A DNA stretch of 64,000 nt from Butyrivibrio sp. (GCA_015056625.1 SVFY01000009.1:49577-113576); one strand, 5' to 3'. Shown: positions 17,803-25,743, counted from the first letter of the stretch. Translations and numbers: made by a program. Notes: a model not told the origin generated them from the letters alone.

Positions 17803-19272
17803 ATGAAAAATCTAAGAAAGAGAGTATTGTCACTTGGGCTGTCAGTTATAGTTTCAGCAGCCGTTTTCGTATCAGCAAGCCTCTCAGCTTATGCTTATAC
17901 TGAGACTACTGGTACAGTCAAGACAAGCAACGTCAAGGTAAGATCTTCTGCAAGCACAACTGCTTCACAGGTATCAAGCCTTAGAGAAGGAGATACCATT
18001 GATATCGTTGATGAAGCTACAGATGCTTCAGGATATGTATGGTACAAAATCCGCGTAAATAAGAGCGAGTATGGATATGTAAGAAGTGATCTTGTTGAGA
18101 AGAAAGGTGGTTCTTCATCATCTTCATCAACAACATCTAATACATCTCAGTCTAACGCAGCTGCAGCTGAGCAGCTTCCTGCAACTACTGCAACAGCTGT
18201 AGAAGCTAAGAGCGCAACAATTACAGAAGAGAGTGTTAATGTTCGTGAGGGTGCAGGTACCAAGTACAATTCAGTTGGTAAAGTTACTAAGGGCGACACA
18301 GTTACAATTACTGGAGAAGCCACAGGAACAGACAATAAGACCTGGTATCAGGTTACATTTGGAAGCAATAGCAAGACAGGATATGTCAGATCAGACCTTT
18401 TAGAGGTAAGCGAGGCTGCACCTGAAGAAACTACAGAAGGCGGAGAAGGCGCTGAGGGAGCAGAAGGCGAAGGAGAAGTTACTGAAGCTCCAGAAGAGAC
18501 TGAGTCTTCAGAAGAAACCAACGAACCTTCAGTTACAAGCGAAGCTGGTGATGGCCACTACTCACTTGTTTATCTTACAGATGATGAGAGCGGAGAGCCT
18601 ATCTGGTACCTTTATGACAACATAGAGGGTTACAGAGTCAAGGTTAATGAGCTCATCGATGCAGCTAAGAGCAGTGATGAGGTCAACAAGCTTATCAAGA
18701 CTAACAACAACTACAAGACAATCCTTATAATCCTTGCTGTAGTTATCGCAGCACTGGTTATCGGACTTATAATAATGGCTCTTAAGCTCAGGGATTCCCT
18801 GTACTATGAAGATGAAGATGATGAGCAGGAATATGACCGCTATGCTCAGCAGAGAAGAAGGGCAAGACCTGATGACGATGAAGAAGAGGAAGAGCGTCCA
18901 GTAAGACGCAGAGCTTCTGAAGAAAGAACAGTAAGACCAAACAGAGACGAGGACAGAAGCGCAGCAAGAGCTGCAAGAACTCCAAGAAGGGATGAGGATG
19001 CTGAGGACAGACCGGTAAGACCGAGAAGACCAGTAAATGCATCTGAAGATGAGCAGCGTCAGGTTAGACCTTCAAGACCTGCAAGAAGAGATGAAGAGGA
19101 CAGACCAGTAAGACCAAGAAGACCAGAGGGAGACGCTGAAGGCAGAAGAAGCTATCGCGATGCTGATGCAGAAGCTCCTGCCAAGGAAGCTCCTAAGCGC
19201 AGAGCTAAGAACTTCATCGGGGACGAGGACGATTTTGAGTTCGAATTCCTTGATCTTGATGATGATAAATAA
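17803..19272 (+). CDS. Membrane protein with two extracellular SH3b domains and an Arg/Glu-rich cytoplasmic tail
   Basis: 489 residues. A signal sequence (residues 1-31, ending SAYA) precedes two bacterial SH3 domains at about 36-98 and 139-200, each with the NVKVRSSAST or NVREGAGTKYNSVG type start and a GYVRSDL end. An acidic Glu-rich linker leads to a transmembrane helix at about 307-328. The rest is a cytoplasmic low-complexity tail with repeated RPVRPRRP and acidic blocks. SH3b domains usually bind peptidoglycan, so the protein could link wall and cytoplasm. It is co-transcribed at the end of the purine cluster, using GGAGGAG within the end of purD, and is followed by a terminator. Confidence 0.85.
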   Translation: MKNLRKRVLSLGLSVIVSAAVFVSASLSAYAYTETTGTVKTSNVKVRSSASTTASQVSSLREGDTIDIVDEATDASGYVWYKIRVNKSEYGYVRSDLVEKKGGSSSSSSTTSNTSQSNAAAAEQLPATTATAVEAKSATITEESVNVREGAGTKYNSVGKVTKGDTVTITGEATGTDNKTWYQVTFGSNSKTGYVRSDLLEVSEAAPEETTEGGEGAEGAEGEGEVTEAPEETESSEETNEPSVTSEAGDGHYSLVYLTDDESGEPIWYLYDNIEGYRVKVNELIDAAKSSDEVNKLIKTNNNYKTILIILAVVIAALVIGLIIMALKLRDSLYYEDEDDEQEYDRYAQQRRRARPDDDEEEEERPVRRRASEERTVRPNRDEDRSAARAARTPRRDEDAEDRPVRPRRPVNASEDEQRQVRPSRPARRDEEDRPVRPRRPEGDAEGRRSYRDADAEAPAKEAPKRRAKNFIGDEDDFEFEFLDLDDDK

Positions 19273-19282
19273 TTGAATTTAT

Positions 19283-19332
19283 AGACAACGCTTTTTGTTC
19301 GAAAATTTTTCGAAAAGGCGTTGTCTTTTTTA
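19283..19332 (+). terminator. Intrinsic terminator of the pur operon
   Basis: Arms 19283-19291 and 19318-19326 (AGACAACGC and GCGTTGTCT) pair, extended by an inner TTCGAAAA/TTTTCGAA pairing, and a T run follows. It ends the pur-SH3 transcript. Confidence 0.85.
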
Positions 19333-19354
19333 TAAAAATTCAGAAAGTCTTTAT

Positions 19355-19377
19355 AAAGGGCGCGGTACAAGCCCTTT
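19355..19377. terminator. Weak hairpin before the peptide cluster
   Basis: AAAGGGC (19355-19361) can pair with GCCCTTT (19371-19377) across a nine-base loop, with a short T run. It may be a second terminator or a leader structure of the following peptide genes. Confidence 0.35.
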
Positions 19378-19479
19378 TGCCTATGATATACTTTTTACAA
19401 GAAAAAGTTTTGCCATTAGTGTCAGGAGTTCGTATAAATAATCAGATACAGATATATGAGTTCCAAGGAGGTAACGATC

Positions 19480-19665
19480 ATGGGAGATAAGAAGGATAAT
19501 CTTTTATTAAATGAGCAGGCTCTTTCAGAGGATGAGCTTAATGAGATAACTGCAGGTTTCAATTTATCCAGCATATATAGATTTTTAGGTTCTTTGTTTA
19601 AAACAAAATCTGTACAAACATCTTCAGAAAGGGCAGGACTTACAAGACCGGATCCTGAGGGCTGA
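19480..19665 (+). CDS. Small peptide with double-glycine-type leader and AGLTRP tail (peptide 1)
   Basis: 61 residues from ATG 19480, which has AAGGAGG eight bases upstream; an earlier ATG at 19456 lacks a site. The leader NEQALSEDELNEITAG fits the pattern of bacteriocin-type leaders cut by peptidase-containing ABC transporters (Leu at -12 and -7, Ile at -4, Gly at -1), although the last pair is Ala-Gly rather than Gly-Gly. The presumed core starts FNLSSIYRFLGSLF and ends SERAGLTRPDPEG. There is no Cys. It shares the AGLTRP motif with the next gene, 54 bases downstream. I see no transporter or modification enzyme nearby. Confidence 0.7.
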   Translation: MGDKKDNLLLNEQALSEDELNEITAGFNLSSIYRFLGSLFKTKSVQTSSERAGLTRPDPEG

Positions 19666-19719
19666 TCCAAAGAGCGCGGTGGATTTGATTGTAGATAATA
19701 ATTCTTTGTGTGAGGTATA

Positions 19720-19887
19720 ATGACTATGGGATTATTTAAAAAAAATGAAAACGAAAAAAAGACTAAGAATGAAAAGCTTCTTGATCTGAATACAGAAAAA
19801 ACACTGTCTGATGAAGATCTTGATAAAGTAGCCGGAGGCTTTGGTAAAATTGAGGTTAAAGCTGGACTGACAAGACCTAAGAGATAA
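19720..19887 (+). CDS. Small peptide with double-glycine leader and AGLTRP tail (peptide 2)
   Basis: 55 residues if ATG 19720 is used, or 53 from ATG 19726; a GAGG site lies four or ten bases upstream. The N-terminal half is charged (MGLFKKNENEKKTKNEK), followed by the leader box TLSDEDLDKVAGG, which aligns residue for residue with peptide 1. The presumed core after GG is FGKIEVKAGLTRPKR, only about 15 residues, and carries the same AGLTRP as peptide 1. The downstream sensor gene starts 56 bases later. Too short for routine gene calling, but the shared motifs argue that it is translated. Confidence 0.7.
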   Translation: MTMGLFKKNENEKKTKNEKLLDLNTEKTLSDEDLDKVAGGFGKIEVKAGLTRPKR

Positions 19888-19943
19888 TTTTAATAGTTTT
19901 TATTTAAATCTATACATTCTTACTTGCAACGGGGGACCTGCAT

Positions 19944-21638
19944 ATGCCCAGAAAAAGGTCACTGAAACAAAAGGTCTTTTTGACCATACTTGCGGTGTCA
20001 ATACTTTTGTTTCTGGCTGTTAACGGGGTGAACTTCACATTAAACTGCATGGATACCATGCAAAGTTACAAGAGAGAATCTGCATCTGATCTTAAGTTTG
20101 CAGTATCTCTTATTGACGTTGACTATCTTGAGAAGATTTACGGCGAAGTCAGAGAGGTCTATAACAATACTCCGGATGATATAAAAGGGAATCCTTTTTC
20201 AGAGGAATACAGAGCACTTCTTGAGAAGCTCATTGATGATGATTTCTGGGAAGCAAGGGAAGTCCTGGTAAAGTGCAAGGAACAGACCGGACTTGACAGC
20301 GTCAGCCTTCTTATGATGGATGAAGAAAAAGAGGCTGTAGTTTTCGTGATCGATGGCTATGAACTAAGCGAAGCTTACTATCCGGGACAATGGCTGTCGC
20401 AAGAGCTTACAGATATAGACACTCCCGATCAGATAAGGGAAATAGTTGATTCAGATATCAAGATGTTTTTTGAACACGGTGATCTCAATGGCTGGATAGC
20501 TACAAACTACGTGGAGGTCCGTGACAGCAACGGTGATCTTCTTGGATATGCTTCCGGCGATATAAATATCACTGACTTCGTTGGAAGAATGCAGAGAAGT
20601 CTTGTTATCTATTTCCTGAATCTTATAGTTCTTATTCTTATCATGGTGATGCTGATATCAAGATCTCTTGAAAAGAAAGTCATCGAGCCGGTCAATAAGC
20701 TGGCTAAAACGGCCCAGGATTACACAAAGAGAGATAAGGCAGTTGAGGAAGAAGAACAGGTAAAAGAGTACTTCAGCGAACTTGGCTTAAGTACCGGGGA
20801 TGAGATTGAAACATTGTGGGAAAGCCTTTCCGACATGGAAAAGGATATGAATGACACAATGCACAGGATCAGGGAAATGGCTGCTGAAAAGGAAAAGGTT
20901 GAAGCAGAGCTTGGGGTCGCCACCAAGATCCAGGCGGGTATGCTCCCTAAGAAGTTCCCGGCATTTCCAGGCAGAAACGAGTTTGAAGTTTATGCATCCA
21001 TGGATCCTGCCAAGGAAGTTGGTGGAGATCTGTACGATTTCTTCTTAATTGATGATGATCATCTTTGCCTTGTGGTTGGAGACGTGTCAGGTAAAGGCGT
21101 TCCGGCATCTCTTTTCATGGTAGTAGCAATTACTGCGATTAGGAATATTGCCCGCACTGTAAAGAATATTCCTGAGATAATGCATAGAGTCAATTATCAG
21201 ATGTGCAAGAACAACGAGGAATCTTTGTTTGTTACTGTATGGCTTGGAATTTACTGTATCTCTGAAAATAAGCTGCGGTTCTCCAACGCAGGTCACGAGT
21301 ATCCGGCAATCTACAGGGCATCCAAGAATTGCTACGAACTATATGATACTGAACATGATATTCCCATGGGAATCATGGAAAACATCGATTTTTCAGAAGA
21401 TGAGATCACCCTTGAAAAGGGCGACAAGCTATTTATCTACACTGACGGCGTTCCGGAAGCAACCAGAAGTGATGATGTCCTATTCGATACTGAGAGGATG
21501 CTTAAGTGCCTGAATGACAATGCTGACAAGGATGGCAAGGGAACTCTTGATGCCATGACAGAATCTGTAAATGAATTCATAGAAGGCGCGCCGCAGTTTG
21601 ATGATCTTACAATGCTCTACTTTGAAGTGAAACAATAA
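19944..21638 (+). CDS. Membrane sensor with SpoIIE/PP2C-type phosphatase domain
   Basis: 564 residues; a GGGGGACC site precedes ATG 19944. One transmembrane helix at about 10-32, an extracellular ligand-binding domain of about 180 residues (probably Cache-like), a second helix at about 219-242, a HAMP-like linker to about 300 with a short coiled coil, then a SpoIIE phosphatase domain. Metal-binding acidic residues are in place: Asp362 (GGDLYD), Asp380 (GDVSGKG), Asp501 (YTDG), and Asp553/Asp554 (FDDLTML). Such proteins dephosphorylate an anti-sigma antagonist (SpoIIAA/RsbV type) in response to a signal. No anti-sigma partner is encoded here; instead it is flanked by small leader-type peptides, which could be its ligands. 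Confidence 0.88.
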   Translation: MPRKRSLKQKVFLTILAVSILLFLAVNGVNFTLNCMDTMQSYKRESASDLKFAVSLIDVDYLEKIYGEVREVYNNTPDDIKGNPFSEEYRALLEKLIDDDFWEAREVLVKCKEQTGLDSVSLLMMDEEKEAVVFVIDGYELSEAYYPGQWLSQELTDIDTPDQIREIVDSDIKMFFEHGDLNGWIATNYVEVRDSNGDLLGYASGDINITDFVGRMQRSLVIYFLNLIVLILIMVMLISRSLEKKVIEPVNKLAKTAQDYTKRDKAVEEEEQVKEYFSELGLSTGDEIETLWESLSDMEKDMNDTMHRIREMAAEKEKVEAELGVATKIQAGMLPKKFPAFPGRNEFEVYASMDPAKEVGGDLYDFFLIDDDHLCLVVGDVSGKGVPASLFMVVAITAIRNIARTVKNIPEIMHRVNYQMCKNNEESLFVTVWLGIYCISENKLRFSNAGHEYPAIYRASKNCYELYDTEHDIPMGIMENIDFSEDEITLEKGDKLFIYTDGVPEATRSDDVLFDTERMLKCLNDNADKDGKGTLDAMTESVNEFIEGAPQFDDLTMLYFEVKQ

Positions 21639-21670
21639 GCACAGGATGCTTATCAAGGAGGATAACAAAT

Positions 21671-21871
21671 ATGGCAGAAAACAAAAAGAATTTAAATGAA
21701 AATGCTCTTAACGAGAATGATCTTGAAAACGTATCTGGCGGAGTAGCTGACTGGAGAAACGATCAGGCAAGAGCTGCTGACAGAGACAGGGCTGGAAGGG
21801 TATCAATGTCCAAGAACACTAAGAATGGAGTGCAGTCCAAGAATATCAAAAACACCAAAAATCAAATGTAA
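21671..21871 (+). CDS. Small peptide with double-glycine leader (peptide 3)
   Basis: 66 residues, ATG 21671 behind AAGGAGG, 32 bases after the phosphatase gene. The leader box ALNENDLENVSGG aligns with those of peptides 1 and 2. The presumed core is long, basic and polar (VADWRNDQARAADRDRAG, then a Lys/Asn-rich tail with NTKN and NIKNTKNQ), with no Cys and no AGLTRP. Tight spacing implies co-transcription with the phosphatase. It ends just before the 80-bp inverted repeat. Confidence 0.72.
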   Translation: MAENKKNLNENALNENDLENVSGGVADWRNDQARAADRDRAGRVSMSKNTKNGVQSKNIKNTKNQM

Positions 21872-21894
21872 CTCGGTTTGAACTAAAAGAGACA

Positions 21895-22058
21895 AGACAC
21901 GGTGACGGTTCGGTTTCCTGACACGGGGACGGTTCTGTTGCTGACACGGGGACGGTTCTGTTGTCAGGTTTTATTTTGATAAAACCTGACAACAGAACCG
22001 TCCCCGTGTCAGCAACAGAACCGTCCCCGTGTCAGGAAACCGAACCGTCACCGTGTCT
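21895..22058. repeat. Perfect 80-bp inverted repeat of GACACGGGGACGGTTC units
   Basis: Arms 21895-21974 and 21979-22058 are exact reverse complements over 80 bases, separated by only TTTG. Each arm holds three head-to-tail copies of a GACACGGxGACGGTTC unit of about 21-27 bases, the first with a T in place of G and a different tail. I recall this unit as a dispersed palindromic (REP-like) sequence found in many bacterial genomes. It lies between the peptide cluster and the promoter of the regulator gene and could act as a strong bidirectional terminator. Confidence 0.9.
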
Positions 22059-22072
22059 CCTTATGTGCGAAT

Positions 22073-22100
22073 TTGAAAAAACTGTATCATATGTTATACT
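22073..22100 (+). promoter_or_regulatory. Promoter of the GntR-clpC operon
   Basis: TTGAAA (22073-22078), 16 bases, TATACT (22095-22100), with an extended TGT just before the -10 box. It lies about 35 bases before the GntR gene and directly after the 80-bp inverted repeat. Confidence 0.7.
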
Positions 22101-22135
22101 AAATATATCACAAACTTTGGATCAAGGAGGTGCAT

Positions 22136-22507
22136 ATGATCATTGAGATAGATTTTAACAGTGATGAAGCTATATACGTACAGCTGTGCAATCAGATCAT
22201 ACTTGGGATAGCCACCTCACAGTTCAGGGAGGGAGAGCAGCTTCCAAGTGTAAGACAACTGGCAGAGACAATTGGCATCAATATGCACACTGTCAACAAG
22301 GCCTATTCCATATTGCAGCAGGAGGGCTTTGTGAAGATCGACAGGAGAAGGGGCGCTATCATAGCAATTGACATTGACAGGCTAAGAGCCCTTAATGAGG
22401 CCAAGAGTGAACTTGCGGTGGTTCTGGCAAGAGCCATGTGTAAGGGCATTGGAAGAGATGATATTCACACGCTGGTGGATCAGATATATGACCACTACGA
22501 GAGATAG
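22136..22507 (+). CDS. GntR-family transcriptional regulator, YtrA-type
   Basis: 123 residues from ATG 22136, five bases after AAGGAGG; a GTG at 22130 overlaps that site. The N-terminal winged helix-turn-helix is clear: AIYVQLCNQIILGIA, then GEQLPSVRQLAETIGINMHT and YSILQQEGFVKIDRRRG. There is only a short C-terminal helical region, as in the YtrA subfamily, so no large effector domain. YtrA-type regulators often repress their own operons. It lies 52 bases before clpC, in the place where CtsR sits in many Firmicutes. Confidence 0.9.
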   Translation: MIIEIDFNSDEAIYVQLCNQIILGIATSQFREGEQLPSVRQLAETIGINMHTVNKAYSILQQEGFVKIDRRRGAIIAIDIDRLRALNEAKSELAVVLARAMCKGIGRDDIHTLVDQIYDHYER

Positions 22508-22559
22508 CATACAGTTTTTGGTATAAATATTTCTTTTGACAGAAAGAAGAGGAGTAAAA

Positions 22560-25169
22560 ATGGATTCTAAGTTTACGGTTATGGCAAACGAAGCTCTTAA
22601 GCTTGCCAAGAAGACAGCAAGAACCTTGAAGCTCAACTACGTAGGTACTGAGCACATACTTATGGGTCTTATCTTAGAGGACGGATGCGTTGCGTCAAGG
22701 ATCCTTATCGATAATGGCATCGATGAGAACCGCATGATGGAGATGATAAGGGATCTTATTGTTCCGGACAGCAACGTCAGGACCCTTGACAGGGACGGTT
22801 TTTCACCAAGAGCAGAGAAGGTCCTTGAGGAAGCCCACAGAATGGCTGAGAGGTTCCATGCTGACAAGACAGGAACAGAGCATATTTTACTGGCCCTTAT
22901 CAAAGAGGGCGAGAATGTTGCAGTAAGGCTCATCAGCACCATGAATGTGCCTGCCCAGAAGATCTACGCTGAGACTTTAGCAGCTATGGGAGAGGACCCA
23001 AACCTCGTTAAGGAGGATCTTGGGAAAAAGAGTGCGGGAGCAGGCAAGACTGGCAAGAAGCCTTCAATCCTTGCCCAGTACAGCAGGGATATGACAGCAC
23101 TTGCCCAGGAAGGCAAGCTTGATCCTGTTATTGGAAGAGAGCGTGAGATAAAGAGAGTCATCCAGATCCTTTCAAGAAGAACAAAAAATAACCCATGTCT
23201 TATTGGTGAACCTGGTGTTGGTAAGACCGCTGTAGTTGAAGGCCTTGCCCAGAGGATCGCTTCAGGGGATGTTCCTCTTACAGTTCAGAACAAGCGCCTT
23301 ATGACACTGGATCTTTCCGGTATGATCGCAGGATCCAAGTACAGAGGTGAGTTTGAAGAGAGGATCAAGAAGGTAATAAAAGAAGTTGCTGAAGATGGCA
23401 ACATCATTTTGTTTGTTGATGAGATGCACACCCTTATTGGTGCTGGCGGCGCAGAGGGCGCTATCGATGCATCCAACATATTAAAGCCATCACTTGCCCG
23501 CGGCGAGATACAGATGATCGGAGCTACAACCATCAGCGAATACCGCAAGTATGTTGAGAAGGATGCAGCTCTTGAGAGACGTTTCCAGCCAGTTAATGTG
23601 GATGAGCCCACCAAGGAAGAGGCTACAGAGATCCTTAAGGGAATTGTCAGCAAGTACGAGGAGCACCACAAGGTAACAGTTACTCCTGAGGCAATCAAGG
23701 CCGCAGTTGATCTTTCAGAGAGATATATCAATGACAGAAACCTTCCTGATAAGGCAATTGACCTTATTGATGAAGCTGCATCTGCTGTAAGGCTCCGCAC
23801 CATGGGCGTATCTCCCAAGGTGAAAGAGATGGAGAAGCTCGTAGCAGATCTTGATAAGCAGATCGAGGATGCCCTTAAGAATTCCAACTTCAATGAAGCA
23901 GGACTTCTTAACAAAGAGCAGAGTGCTCTTATGGGCAAGCTTCAGAGAGTTAAGAACGCAGAGGCAAGAAAGCAAAAGTCCTCAGCCTATATAGTAGATG
24001 AAAACGACATTGCAGAGGTTGTTGCTGAGTGGACAAGGATCCCTGTTAAGAAGATCGCAGAGAAGGAGTCAGAGAAGCTCCTTAAGCTTGAGTCCGTGCT
24101 CCATAAGAGAGTCATAGGCCAGGAGGATGCAGTCAAGGCTGTTTCCAAGGCCATCAGAAGAGGAAGGGTAGGACTTCAGGATCCAAACAGACCTATAGGC
24201 TCATTCCTTTTCCTTGGACCAACCGGTGTAGGTAAGACGGAACTTAGTAAGGCCCTGGCAGAAGCTATGTTTGGAGATGAGAATGCCCTTATCAGAGTTG
24301 ATATGTCTGAGTATATGGAAGGTCATTCGGTTTCCAAGATGATCGGATCACCTCCAGGATATGTTGGATATGATGAGGGAGGCCAGCTCTCTGAGAAGGT
24401 AAGACGCCACCCATATTCTGTTATCCTGTTTGATGAGATAGAAAAAGCTCACCCTGATATCTTCAACGTCCTTCTTCAGGTTCTTGACGATGGACATATA
24501 ACAGATGCCAAGGGCAGGAAGGTAAGCTTTAAGAACACTATCCTTATCATGACCAGTAACGTAGGTGCCCAGAGGATCGTAGATCCTAAGAAGCTGGGAT
24601 TTGGCGCAGGGGCTGATGCCAAGCGTGACTACGAGGATATGAAGAGCGGCGTTATGGATGAAGTTAAAAAGCTCTTCAAACCTGAGTTTATCAACCGAAT
24701 TGATGAGATCATGGTATTCCATACCCTCAATGAAAAAGAGATGATGGACATCGTGACTTTGCTGTCCCAGAACCTTTCAAAGAGATGCAAGGCTCAGATG
24801 GATATAAATCTTACCATCTCACCTGCGGTTAAGAAGTTCCTTGTTACCAAGCATTCCGATGCCAAGATGGGAGCAAGGCCGCTTAAGAGAGCTATCCAGC
24901 AGACCATAGAGGATGCCATGGCAGAAGAGCTTCTTAAGGGCAACATCAAGGCTGGCATGGACGTAACAGTAACTCTCAAGGATGACAAGGTAGTATTTGT
25001 GGGAAAAGATGGAAAGTCGGCCTCGGTCAAGAAGGTCTCCGTTAAGACCACAGGGGCAGGAAAAGCCACAAAGGTAGCCAAGACTGTCACAACCAAGAAG
25101 CCTGCAACCAAGAAGACTACTGCGAAGAAGACTACTACAAAGAAACCAGCAACTAAAAAGAAAAAGTAA
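22560..25169 (+). CDS. clpC: ATP-dependent unfoldase ClpC with Lys/Thr-rich tail
   Basis: 869 residues from ATG 22560, with GAGGAG upstream. Domains in order: two N-terminal Clp repeats (about 1-145), AAA-1 with Walker A GEPGVGKT at 216-223, a middle region with a UVR-like helix pair (about 425-460), and AAA-2 with Walker A GPTGVGKT at 553-560. ClpC feeds proteins to ClpP or disaggregates them. The last 45 or so residues are an unusual Lys/Thr/Ala tail with repeated KKPATKK and KKTTAKK, like a histone H1 tail, not seen in model ClpC proteins. No mcsA or mcsB genes lie next to it. Confidence 0.95.
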   Translation: MDSKFTVMANEALKLAKKTARTLKLNYVGTEHILMGLILEDGCVASRILIDNGIDENRMMEMIRDLIVPDSNVRTLDRDGFSPRAEKVLEEAHRMAERFHADKTGTEHILLALIKEGENVAVRLISTMNVPAQKIYAETLAAMGEDPNLVKEDLGKKSAGAGKTGKKPSILAQYSRDMTALAQEGKLDPVIGREREIKRVIQILSRRTKNNPCLIGEPGVGKTAVVEGLAQRIASGDVPLTVQNKRLMTLDLSGMIAGSKYRGEFEERIKKVIKEVAEDGNIILFVDEMHTLIGAGGAEGAIDASNILKPSLARGEIQMIGATTISEYRKYVEKDAALERRFQPVNVDEPTKEEATEILKGIVSKYEEHHKVTVTPEAIKAAVDLSERYINDRNLPDKAIDLIDEAASAVRLRTMGVSPKVKEMEKLVADLDKQIEDALKNSNFNEAGLLNKEQSALMGKLQRVKNAEARKQKSSAYIVDENDIAEVVAEWTRIPVKKIAEKESEKLLKLESVLHKRVIGQEDAVKAVSKAIRRGRVGLQDPNRPIGSFLFLGPTGVGKTELSKALAEAMFGDENALIRVDMSEYMEGHSVSKMIGSPPGYVGYDEGGQLSEKVRRHPYSVILFDEIEKAHPDIFNVLLQVLDDGHITDAKGRKVSFKNTILIMTSNVGAQRIVDPKKLGFGAGADAKRDYEDMKSGVMDEVKKLFKPEFINRIDEIMVFHTLNEKEMMDIVTLLSQNLSKRCKAQMDINLTISPAVKKFLVTKHSDAKMGARPLKRAIQQTIEDAMAEELLKGNIKAGMDVTVTLKDDKVVFVGKDGKSASVKKVSVKTTGAGKATKVAKTVTTKKPATKKTTAKKTTTKKPATKKKK

Positions 25170-25175
25170 TATATA

Positions 25176-25206
25176 AAAAGAGCTATCCGCGATGGATAGC
25201 TCTTTT
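25176..25206. terminator. Bidirectional terminator
   Basis: AAAAGAGCTATCC (25176-25188) and GGATAGCTCTTTT (25194-25206) form a perfect 13-bp stem with a five-base loop. A-rich and T-rich ends let it serve both clpC and the convergent gene at 25225-25635. Confidence 0.9.
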
Positions 25207-25224
25207 GCAGTCTACATATTAAAT

Positions 25225-25635
25225 TTACATTTCTACTTTTACAGCTGTTGCCTCGCCTGGTGTAAGCTCAACGCTAAGGTTTAACTTGCCTCCAAGACCG
25301 GTACTCATCTTGCCGATGCTATTGCCGCCAACGAAAACGCTGTACTCTGTATTCTCCATAAGTCCAAGTGTGATCTGGGCATCTGTGTCGCCCTCAACCT
25401 TGAACTCCACGCCCTTATCTGACTCAGCAAATGAAGTTACTGCAGTTCCGGGTACGGACTCATATACAAAGTTTTCATCCTTTTCAAGCTTTGTGATATC
25501 CTTGTAGGTCTTAACCTTGAGGATACTCCCATTATGTTCAAAATTCTCCAGCTTCTTTTTCTCGGGAAGCTTGTAATTGCCAAAGCTGATGCTACCATCG
25601 CTCTCAGCTCTGATCAACTGTTCTACGACAGCCAT
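25225..25635 (-). CDS. Conserved hypothetical protein, 136 residues
   Basis: The reverse-strand gene starts MAVVEQLIRAESDGSISFGNY and has AGGAGGG seven bases before its ATG. There is no signal peptide or membrane segment. The sequence is mostly short beta-prone segments (GVEFKVEGDTDAQITLGL, EYSVFVGGNSIGK), and it ends in ELTPGEATAVKVEM, which suggests a compact beta-sandwich. I recall similar small proteins in Lachnospiraceae labelled endosialidase, but I see no catalytic motif. It converges on clpC and diverges from radA. Confidence 0.7.
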   Translation of the reverse strand: MAVVEQLIRAESDGSISFGNYKLPEKKKLENFEHNGSILKVKTYKDITKLEKDENFVYESVPGTAVTSFAESDKGVEFKVEGDTDAQITLGLMENTEYSVFVGGNSIGKMSTGLGGKLNLSVELTPGEATAVKVEM

Positions 25636-25734
25636 AGTAACCCTCCTAATAAAAATGAAAATGTATATTTACACAATAATTATATAGCACCAAGGGGCTT
25701 TATGATATTAAAATTTTCTTATTTTTAGAAGTAA

Positions 25735-25743
25735 GTGTATACT
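25735..25743 (+). promoter_or_regulatory. Extended -10 promoter of radA
   Basis: TGT (25736-25738) overlaps the start of TATACT (25738-25743), about 60 bases before radA. The -35 region (TTTCTT at 25715-25720) is poor. The region is AT-rich and also contains the start region of the divergent gene. Confidence 0.4.

Noticed and set aside
21895..22058. CRISPR-like repeat array
   Set aside because: Repeats are arranged as an inverted pair without spacers of equal length and there are no cas genes in the window.
21961..22146. Open frame across the inverted repeat (reads NRTVPVS and similar)
   Set aside because: It is an artefact of the GACACGGGGACGGTTC units, which stay open in several frames; no ribosome binding site.
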